Made by a program: the position numbers and the translations under genes. A stretch of DNA of 10,685 nucleotides from DATKGP01 sp035510775 (GTDB lineage: Bacteria; Patescibacteriota; UBA1384; 2-12-FULL-50-11), in assembly GCA_035510775.1 (NCBI GenBank), contig DATKGP010000031.1:1-10685 (forward strand). The letters run 5' to 3'. Positions 5,394 to 10,685 of this stretch are shown piece by piece; positions within the stretch are counted from its first letter, which is position 1, and each line of letters starts with the position of its first letter. A model generated the notes under the pieces. That model made no database searches. It was not told the DNA's origin and saw nothing but the letters and a program-made list of their open reading frames with translations.

Positions 5394-6506
5394 CTATTCG
5401 TCCCCAACCATATAAGTACTACCAAAAACTACTGGCAAATTGCGGCGAAGATAGAATTGCTGGTCTTCCGAGAAGCCCTGGAGAACTTCGTCGATATACC
5501 GCCATACATAAGCTTGGGTAGAGCGAAACTGTCGTACTGTTCTGCTGCGTGAAGCTGGCTTGAGCCAATACAGCCGCTCCTGGGCTTTGCGGAAGGTTTC
5601 TTCGCTTACAAGGGCTTTATGGGCGTCGGGGCAACGGGTCCATTCACTTGATAAATTTCTGCGTTTTTCTTGGTTCAATCGGCTCGAGACCTTGTTATAA
5701 ACCCGAGTTCCAGCATATGTTTCGTTGGCCAGGATGTGCGCAATTCCCGAAGGACGCCACTGTTTTAGCTTAGCTGTTGGTATATTGTCGCGGTTAAGAT
5801 GTTCAGCAATTTCGTCCGGAAAATATCCCTTGCTAACGAATTCCCGAAAGATACGTTTCACAATTTCGGCCTCGCCGTTAACTGAGGGCTCAAAAGTTAC
5901 TCGTTGGTTAGAGATTACCTTTCGCTCACCAGGATTAAGAACCTCAAGTCTTTCTCTCGCCTCGCTTAGCAGAACCCGTACATAACCATACGGCGCCGTT
6001 CCTCCGGCCGAATAGCCCTGCTCAGAAACTTTGATGCAACCATATGTCACTTTTTCACTTAAGAGCTTACTGAATTCTCCGGCTTGAGCGAAATCTAGAA
6101 TAAGGATAAGGTAGTCCATTACGCTCGTTTCTTTTCTCGGCAACCCACGGTTGACCGTTGCTAAGTTAATCTTTCGTTCATCGCACTCGACTAACAGCCG
6201 AAGAGCTTCCGGCGTACTTTGGAATCGACCAAAACGTGAAGCATCATATACTAGGACAAAATCTATTCTTGCTGCCTCGGGATTTCGTACCCATTTATCA
6301 AACATCGTCTGAAAGCCAGGGCGGTTGGCGTTTGTGCCAGTAAAACCCTCATCTTGAAAATGCTCAAGTATTTCGACACCTTCCTTGGCGGCGAATTTTT
6401 CAACTTGTTCCCGTTGAATTTCTACCGAATTCTCTTGCTTGTCCTCAGCCGAATGGCGGTAGTAGGCAACCGCCCGTAGCTTGTCTTCTCCAAAAAGATG
6501 AATCAT
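5394..6506 (-). CDS. Serine recombinase, large type, short C-terminus
   Basis: This 370-aa enzyme would cut and rejoin DNA at specific sites through a serine-DNA link. The N-terminal resolvase domain (about 11-155) has the catalytic YYRHS motif with S19 and R17, then Q24 and S27, and the second arginine cluster DASRFGR at 88-94. The FAQAGEFSKLLSEKV...GG.APYGY segment (139-175) is typical of large serine recombinases. A Recombinase domain follows (about 175-310: EAEIVKRIF, DEIAEHLNRDNIPT, VSEETFRKAQERL). The usual cysteine zinc ribbon and long coiled coil are missing; residues 311-370 are unlike them. The ATG lies 4 bases after the stop of the ParB-like gene, and its GGAG touches the ATG, so translation is probably coupled. 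The catalytic residues look intact. Whether it acts as an integrase or an invertase is not known. Confidence 0.9.
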   Translation of the reverse strand: MIHLFGEDKLRAVAYYRHSAEDKQENSVEIQREQVEKFAAKEGVEILEHFQDEGFTGTNANRPGFQTMFDKWVRNPEAARIDFVLVYDASRFGRFQSTPEALRLLVECDERKINLATVNRGLPRKETSVMDYLILILDFAQAGEFSKLLSEKVTYGCIKVSEQGYSAGGTAPYGYVRVLLSEARERLEVLNPGERKVISNQRVTFEPSVNGEAEIVKRIFREFVSKGYFPDEIAEHLNRDNIPTAKLKQWRPSGIAHILANETYAGTRVYNKVSSRLNQEKRRNLSSEWTRCPDAHKALVSEETFRKAQERLYWLKPASRSRTVRQFRSTQAYVWRYIDEVLQGFSEDQQFYLRRNLPVVFGSTYMVGDE

Positions 6507-6510
6507 CTCC

Positions 6511-7380
6511 TTACAAGACTTCGTCTATAAGCTTACGTAATTGCTTCAGGGCACCTTGCTCTTTCTCCGTAAGCTTCTCGCCTTGGGATTTTTTCTTGGA
6601 AACATCGGCGATGACTCGCTGGACGTTCCAAGAGAAGCCGGTTCGAAGGATCTGTTCCTCAAGATCGCGGACTTTCATATCGGGATTATTCAAGAAGTTG
6701 ATCATCAGATCGGCGTAGAGATCGATTCTGATAAAGGCACTTTTTAGAATACGAATATCCTTTGAGCTACGGATTTTCTCGGATCGTATTCTCGCCAGGA
6801 TGTTGTCGATTATCTCGTCGACTTCCATCCCGCCGACCTTACACAGGTGAGGTCGTATACGAACGATTTCAATCTGGAAGGCGTCACTCAAGCCTTCGAG
6901 TCGACTTAGGAGGTGCAGCTGTTGATTGCGTAGTTCAAGATAATTGGCGACCGAAGATTCGGAGATACCGATGTGCTCGGCCATTTCCCGAACAGATCGA
7001 AAACCGAGCTTGTTCTTCATCCGTAAAAAAGCGTCGGATCGTTCCAATGGTTTCCACGGGCGACGCAGGTTCTGCATCTCATAACGTCGTACCTCCATCT
7101 CCCCATCGTCAAGATGCGGATAGACCAAACACGGGACGACCGGAAGCGCTAGCTCTTTAGCACAGCGATATCGGCGATGACCGTCGATAATTTTGTACTT
7201 ACCTTCTTCATACTCAGTAACCGTAATCGGCTGCTGGATACCGTGGTGGGCGATTGAGGGCTTAAGTGTGCTGATCATCAGCCCGCCTCCCAAATCCTTG
7301 CGCGGCTGATACTTATCGTACTCTAACGACTCGATAGGCAGATCTCTCAAACCATAATTAACCGTTTTGTGTTCACTCAT
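6511..7380 (-). CDS. ParB-like DNA-binding protein upstream of the recombinase
   Basis: This 289-aa protein has a ParB/Spo0J N-terminal domain (about 12-118). DGHRRYRCAKELALP at 66-80 is the GHRR box, and EMQNLRRPWKPLERSDAF at 101-118 is the ENLQR..L.P.E.A box. A helix-turn-helix follows at about 128-150 (VREMAEHIGISESSVANYLEL). The C-terminal 140 residues are helical and charged and end in a lysine-rich segment (SKKKSQGEKLTEKEQ). It is probably not the chromosomal segregation ParB: no parA is adjacent, and its partner is a recombinase encoded 4 bp downstream. It may bind the element's DNA, control this operon, or direct the recombinase; these roles are inference. The ATG has a good GAAGGGAG site 7 bases upstream. 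A promoter (7448-7476) and a leader hairpin (7412-7433) precede it. Confidence 0.88.
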   Translation of the reverse strand: MSEHKTVNYGLRDLPIESLEYDKYQPRKDLGGGLMISTLKPSIAHHGIQQPITVTEYEEGKYKIIDGHRRYRCAKELALPVVPCLVYPHLDDGEMEVRRYEMQNLRRPWKPLERSDAFLRMKNKLGFRSVREMAEHIGISESSVANYLELRNQQLHLLSRLEGLSDAFQIEIVRIRPHLCKVGGMEVDEIIDNILARIRSEKIRSSKDIRILKSAFIRIDLYADLMINFLNNPDMKVRDLEEQILRTGFSWNVQRVIADVSKKKSQGEKLTEKEQGALKQLRKLIDEVL

Positions 7381-7411
7381 GATAATTCTCCCTTCAATTC
7401 TTTATTAAATG

Positions 7412-7433
7412 AAAAAGCGGAGATACCCTCCGC
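7412..7433 (-). terminator. Terminator-like hairpin in the leader of the ParB-like gene
   Basis: Read on the minus strand, GCGGAG pairs with CTCCGC around a 5-base loop and is followed at once by TTTTT. It lies between the predicted transcription start (about 7441) and the ribosome binding site. It could act as an attenuator, or as a weak intrinsic terminator setting low basal expression of the ParB-like/recombinase pair. It could also end transcription coming from the right. Confidence 0.6.
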
Positions 7434-7447
7434 AAATTTCCTACGTC

Positions 7448-7476
7448 AGTTTATTACCATATAAAACATATGTCAA
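7448..7476 (-). promoter_or_regulatory. Promoter of the ParB-like / recombinase operon
   Basis: A perfect -35 TTGACA (7476-7471), a 17-base spacer and a -10 TAAACT (7453-7448) face the ParB-like gene. The leader would be about 60 bases and contain the terminator-like hairpin. A short palindrome, CATAT-AAAAC-ATATG (7458-7472), lies in the spacer and touches the -35, where a repressor could bind. Confidence 0.65.
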
Positions 7477-7512
7477 CACCTTTGTAAATTAGGATATTTT
7501 AGGACGCAGATA

Positions 7513-7518
7513 TATTAT
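7513..7518 (+). promoter_or_regulatory. Possible -10 element of the sigma region 4 gene
   Basis: TATTAT ends 7 bases before the ATG at 7526; TATATT, two bases earlier, is an alternative. No ribosome binding site is present, so a leaderless transcript is inferred. Two TTAGGA copies (7489-7494 and 7499-7504), 10 bases apart, occupy the -35 area. Confidence 0.4.
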
Positions 7519-7525
7519 TGAGTCA

Positions 7526-7828
7526 ATGGAAGACAAAAAGGGATTTTTGGTAAAGCACTTTCAACAAGGTCACTTTGGAATCCTAACTCCACGTGAACAA
7601 AAAGTCCTAAGAGCTCACTATGGTTATGGGGGACCTGTCTTAACACCTAAAGAAATTGGTGAAAATATTTTTGGGGTAACAAAAGAGACTATTCGATTAA
7701 TTGAGAAGAAGGCTATTACAAAACTAGAAAAGTATGACTTTAGCCGCGATCCAGAATTCTGGGCTAAAATTCAGCGCGAGAACGAAAAATTAGCTAAGGA
7801 TTCCCGCTCAGGAAAGTCCGCGGGTTAA
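7526..7828 (+). CDS. Free-standing sigma-70 region 4 protein
   Basis: This 100-aa protein contains only the -35-recognising part of a sigma-70 factor. Residues 20-70 (LTPREQKVLRAHYG, then KEIGENIFGVTKETIRLIEKKAITKLEKY) closely follow the region 4 helix-turn-helix of RpoD, including the LT.RE..VL and T.E.IR.IE..A..KL patterns. Region 2, needed for -10 recognition and core binding, is absent, so it is not a complete sigma factor. It may be a small transcription regulator or an accessory sigma-like protein. It is divergent from the ParB-like gene across a 145-bp region carrying both promoters. Its bases look more AT-rich than the flanking genes, which may indicate recent transfer. The last 35 bp overlap the 3' end of the M23 peptidase gene on the other strand. 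Confidence 0.85.
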   Translation: MEDKKGFLVKHFQQGHFGILTPREQKVLRAHYGYGGPVLTPKEIGENIFGVTKETIRLIEKKAITKLEKYDFSRDPEFWAKIQRENEKLAKDSRSGKSAG

Positions 7829-8420
7829 CCGGGATACCCCAAACGCGTGTTTCAAAGTGAAGATGAGGTCCAGTCGACCAGCCGGTCGTGCCACGAGTAC
7901 CTATGATTGTGCCCATGTCGACCTGCTGACCAACAATGACGTTGATAGTATCTAAGTGGCCATATATCGAGGTGACGTGGTGTCCGTGGTCGATAACGAC
8001 GTGCCGACCGTAGCCCCAGTTAACCTCACCGGCATAAATGACAGTTCCCTTCATGAAGGCAGCTACCGGCGTACCCACTTGGTGATTCGGATCGGCGATG
8101 TCGATTCCGGTGTGAAAAATCTGGTAGGGCGGATCAAAGCCGCCGAATTCCAGTGTCACCGGGCCGCTGACCGGCCACATTCTCGGTCCGTCGATATAAT
8201 CAACGACTTGACCGTTGCCCGGATCGTGGATGGCAACTTGGCCGGTCGTCTGGTCACCGGAAGCTAAAGCATTAGAAACGAAATCGAGTCCGGCTTGGGT
8301 CAGAATCAGCACCGCTAGCGCCGGTATCAGAAAGATACTGACGACAACCCAAGTTAAAATCTTCAGCTCCAGCTTCATAGAGAAGATAGCCGCGATAGCC
8401 CGTAATGTTTGAGGATTCAT
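7794..8420 (-). CDS. Membrane-anchored M23 peptidase (LytM type)
   Basis: This 208-aa zinc metallopeptidase probably cuts peptide cross-links of peptidoglycan. A single hydrophobic segment at about 21-41 anchors it, with the catalytic part outside the membrane. The M23 domain (about 80-205) has HTGIDIA at 103-109 (zinc ligands H103 and D107), HVVIDHGHHVTSIYGHL at 140-155 (H154 at the catalytic position) and GWSTGPHLHFE at 180-190 (H186 catalytic, H188 ligand), all as in LytM. Its ATG overlaps the VirB4 stop as ATGA, so the two are coupled. In that operon it could open the wall for a secretion or conjugation apparatus, like the lytic enzymes of type IV secretion loci; this is inference. An internal M15 is a less likely start. 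It ends in TAG, overlapping the convergent gene. Confidence 0.93.
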   Translation of the reverse strand: MNPQTLRAIAAIFSMKLELKILTWVVVSIFLIPALAVLILTQAGLDFVSNALASGDQTTGQVAIHDPGNGQVVDYIDGPRMWPVSGPVTLEFGGFDPPYQIFHTGIDIADPNHQVGTPVAAFMKGTVIYAGEVNWGYGRHVVIDHGHHVTSIYGHLDTINVIVGQQVDMGTIIGTRGTTGWSTGPHLHFETRVWGIPVNPRTFLSGNP

Positions 8421-10207
8421 TTCTTAGCTAGATACTTTTCGGCTGGATCGGTAGTAATTAGCGGGTGCTCGTCTTCCGAGGCCATTATCTTGACAACGAC
8501 GTGGTGCTGATCGGCAATAATCAACGCTTCGCCGCGCTCGCAGGTTAGGAGAAACTTCTGTTCGTATTCGCTAAGGCGGAATTCCTGAGCGACGTTACGA
8601 ATAGTAGTCGTGTCTTGTCGCATCAAAATTCGGAGTGCACTTTGCGAAGCGATTGCTCGGCCGTAAGCGTTTTGCAAAAAGTCGTTGGCTTGTTGGGAGA
8701 TAATACTGACACCGAGATAATATTTTCGAGCTCGTCTTACTAGACCGGAAATAAAGCGAGCGCTCTCCTCGTGCTGGAGCATTAACCAGGCTTCGTCGAT
8801 AACTAGAAGTCGTTTACAAGGTTCGCTTTTAACCTGGTTCTGGACGAATTGAGCTACCACTAAGTGCATAATTTCGCGAAGTGATTCCGGCAAATCTTTG
8901 GTATCGAAGACAACCAGTCGATTATCAAGCTGAATATTAGTTTGCTCCTCAAAAACTTGACTGAGCGAACCCTTAATGTACTTGTCTAAGCGGCGACAGA
9001 GTCTGGGCTGCTTAAGAGTCTTTAGCGTCACGTAAAGATCCCGCAAGAGCGGGTAGTCACCCGGTTTTTGACGTGAACCCTTCCGAATCGACCAGCCAGT
9101 TTTCTTGTAGGTTTTAAGGATAGCTTGGTCGACAACCGACTTTTCTTCAGCGCTCAAGCCTTCGGCCATCAGAGAGATAATTTCAGTCAGCGACTGGATG
9201 TGGTCGGCAAAACTGTCTGGCTCGGTAAAGGCGTTAACCGATAGATCAAACGGGTTAATTTTCTCCTTGGAGTGAACTGATAGTTTGATATAGGCACCTT
9301 TAACAGACTCGGCTAGCTGTCGGTACTCTCGCTCTGGGTCGATGACAATAACCTTCGTGCCACGCATCAGATTACGAAGAATCTCGACCTTAGCTGTGTA
9401 ACTCTTACCGGCGCCCGACTGAGCGAAAAGAATGCTGTTAGCGTTCGGCAAGGCAAACCGGTCAAGAATAACCAGTGAGTTATTGGAACGGTTAACACCG
9501 TAGAGGACGCCTGATTCGTGAACTAATTCTGACGAGATAAATGGGAAGGTCAGAGCCGCTGAAGAACTATCCAAATTTCTTTTTTGAGCTAGTTGGTTAT
9601 CACTTCTAGGCAAAACGGACTGCAAACCTTCAATCTGTTGGAAGGTGGCGTATTTGGTGTAAAAAAGCCGGGTTGCCAAAACCGTTTCAAGAACTTTAGT
9701 GGTTTTATCGAGCTCGGGCAGCGAATCGGCCGAAAGTGCGATATATATAGAAACCTGGAATAAGTTTTCTTGGCCACGCTGAATCTTGTCCCGTAGTGCG
9801 GTAGCTGACTCGAGCGGATCAAGTAACTCCGAACCTATGATCCGGCCGCTACGTTCCATTGCCCGTTTAGTCGAGGTCAGCTCGGTAATCTTACGATTTA
9901 GTTTCGGCAGAGCTAAGGTCGCCTCGACCGGCTCAATATGATAGGAAATATCGGCGTCATGATTGAAATTAACAAGCTGGTTTAGCCAGCCGCTGCTGGC
10001 AGTGTATGGGTAGCCGGAGAGATACATTACTCGCAAGAATCGGCCGTCAACGACCAAGTAGTTATACTGCTCTTCCAGCCCGGAGTAAGTGATAAAGTCT
10101 AGCTGATCTTGTTCGCCGACGTGGAACTCCAACGAGCGGAACCGTTTTTGCTTGGCTTCCCGTCGGCGTTTCAGTCTTTTTTTGAATTTAGTAATCGGTG
10201 AGATCAT
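8417..10207 (-). CDS. virB4: VirB4/TraC-family type IV secretion ATPase
   Basis: VirB4 is the assembly and transport ATPase at the cytoplasmic side of type IV secretion systems. The 596-aa protein has a basic N-terminus (KKRLKRRREAKQKR), a CagE/TrbE-type N-terminal domain to about 230, and a RecA-like ATPase domain. Walker A is SGAGKS at 264-269. The DPEREY segment is at 290-295, NPFDL at 318-322, and Walker B RLLVIDEAW at 466-474. The sensor/arginine area reads RRARKYYLGVSIISQQ at 491-506, followed by ALRILMRQD and the C-terminal helices. It is shorter than many VirB4 proteins (about 790 aa) but complete, of the kind seen in CPR genomes. Its start lies 20 bp inside the upstream gene and its end overlaps the M23 gene by 4 bp. 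There is no ribosome binding site, so translation is probably coupled. It ends in TGA. Confidence 0.93.
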   Translation of the reverse strand: MISPITKFKKRLKRRREAKQKRFRSLEFHVGEQDQLDFITYSGLEEQYNYLVVDGRFLRVMYLSGYPYTASSGWLNQLVNFNHDADISYHIEPVEATLALPKLNRKITELTSTKRAMERSGRIIGSELLDPLESATALRDKIQRGQENLFQVSIYIALSADSLPELDKTTKVLETVLATRLFYTKYATFQQIEGLQSVLPRSDNQLAQKRNLDSSSAALTFPFISSELVHESGVLYGVNRSNNSLVILDRFALPNANSILFAQSGAGKSYTAKVEILRNLMRGTKVIVIDPEREYRQLAESVKGAYIKLSVHSKEKINPFDLSVNAFTEPDSFADHIQSLTEIISLMAEGLSAEEKSVVDQAILKTYKKTGWSIRKGSRQKPGDYPLLRDLYVTLKTLKQPRLCRRLDKYIKGSLSQVFEEQTNIQLDNRLVVFDTKDLPESLREIMHLVVAQFVQNQVKSEPCKRLLVIDEAWLMLQHEESARFISGLVRRARKYYLGVSIISQQANDFLQNAYGRAIASQSALRILMRQDTTTIRNVAQEFRLSEYEQKFLLTCERGEALIIADQHHVVVKIMASEDEHPLITTDPAEKYLAKK

Positions 10208-10685
10208 TGGTTTGTTTAATTATTGCCTGGGTCAATGGTTGGATCTTGGCCTTGTCTGGTTGGTAGAAACTGTAAAACAAATCGAGGATTTCCAGGCTCT
10301 GGAGCGGCCGAGCCGTCATACCCAATTTCTCTAAGCCTTTCATCACCATTTCCTGTTGGAGCAGTAGCTGCTCTTTGACAGTTGGGAAATCAGCGTTGAT
10401 TTTGTTGTCATAGGAAATAACCACGTAAAACCGTCGAGAGAGAATCTTGCTACCGGCCACTAGCTGTCGAATGAAGGCGCTGTAATTAGCCAGCTGTTTT
10501 TTGTAGACAGCTTGGGTCTCTTCGGCGCGAGATGCCTGAAAATCTTCTAGGTAGTGCTCAATATCCAGTTCGCGAACCCTAACGATGATTTGAATCGGCA
10601 TAGCCAGTGAATTCAAAAATGATTGATAGCTATCGATTAGAGCATCTTGTTCGTCGGAGCTTTGCAACTCGAAATTTTCCTCCCC
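10188..10685 (-). CDS. TraC-like protein upstream of VirB4, 5' end outside the window
   Basis: The frame is open to the window edge, so this is the C-terminal part of a longer protein; a TTG at 10667 is unlikely to be the real start. At the edge it reads GEENFELQSSDEQDALIDSYQ, then SLAMPIQIIVRVRELDIEHYL. I recognise this as the pattern of the small TraC-like proteins that precede VirB4 in CPR genomes: NF.L.S..EQ.A.I..Y, then the PIQI-V domain. A long polar helix follows (about EDFQASRAEETQAVYKKQLANYSAFIRQ). Next comes a strand segment FYVVISYD, and the C-terminus ends in LTDY. It shares 20 bp with virB4, so the genes are probably co-translated. It may belong to the same envelope complex as VirB4 and M23. 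The exact function is not known. Confidence 0.75.
   Translation of the reverse strand, partial: GEENFELQSSDEQDALIDSYQSFLNSLAMPIQIIVRVRELDIEHYLEDFQASRAEETQAVYKKQLANYSAFIRQLVAGSKILSRRFYVVISYDNKINADFPTVKEQLLLQQEMVMKGLEKLGMTARPLQSLEILDLFYSFYQPDKAKIQPLTQAIIKQTNDLTDY

Noticed and set aside
5394..5396. TAG read through as a sense codon in the recombinase
   Set aside because: leuS, M23 and several small genes end in TAG at sensible places, so general TAG recoding is unlikely. A local stop mutation or a true gene end is simpler.
6511..7380. Chromosome segregation ParB with a parS site
   Set aside because: No parA is adjacent, no parS-like 16-bp palindrome was found in the window, and the gene is paired with a recombinase.
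7801..7824. CCCGC / GCGGG hairpin as a bidirectional terminator for the convergent genes
   Set aside because: Only a 5-bp stem with a loop of more than 10 bases and no T-run on either side; it also lies inside both coding regions.
248..10207. Possible altered genetic code (TGA as an amino acid) as in some CPR classes
   Set aside because: nusB and virB4 end in TGA in tight overlaps with the next gene, and no gene carries an internal TGA.

Overview
The window looks like a chromosomal piece of a Patescibacteria/CPR bacterium (candidate phyla radiation). The evidence is a compact layout, a TraC-like / VirB4 / M23-peptidase operon of the kind common in that group, a DUF378 protein, and AT-rich 7-bp tandem repeats between divergent genes. 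The class is not resolved. Saccharibacteria is one possibility. nusB and virB4 both end in TGA, which argues against the UGA-as-glycine code of Gracilibacteria/Absconditabacteria. Family calls come from reading motifs only; no search was run.

Region 1 (1-3378, minus strand) is housekeeping. leuS (leucyl-tRNA synthetase) is followed by the tight cluster rpmF (L32), nusB and rnc (RNase III, cut by the window edge). rpmF and nusB abut, and nusB and rnc overlap by 14 bp. Region 2 (3379-4226, plus strand) holds two small membrane-protein genes, a DUF378 protein and an unassigned four-helix protein, divergent from leuS.

Region 3 (about 4230-7830) is accessory. It contains an orphan 109-aa gene with its own promoter, ribosome binding site and terminator; a 72-aa XRE-family regulator; a nearly perfect 22-bp inverted repeat; a small unknown reading frame; a short large-type serine recombinase; a ParB-like DNA-binding protein encoded 4 bp upstream of it; and a divergent free-standing sigma-70 region 4 protein. 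The ParB-like/recombinase pair has a consensus-like promoter and a terminator-like hairpin in its leader. The set reads as a small recombination or integration module with several regulators. Its borders and function cannot be established from this sequence.

Region 4 (7794-10685, minus strand) is a secretion or conjugation-type operon: a TraC-like protein (N-terminus outside the window), a VirB4-family ATPase and a membrane-anchored M23 peptidase, with overlapping gene ends. The likely roles are an assembly or transport ATPase and a wall-opening enzyme for a cell-envelope machine.

A theme across the window is that several genes without a Shine-Dalgarno sequence have a -10-like hexamer ending only 6-8 bases before the ATG, which suggests leaderless transcripts. 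No tRNA, rRNA, CRISPR array or complete insertion sequence was seen. No stretch longer than 300 bases lacks a gene.
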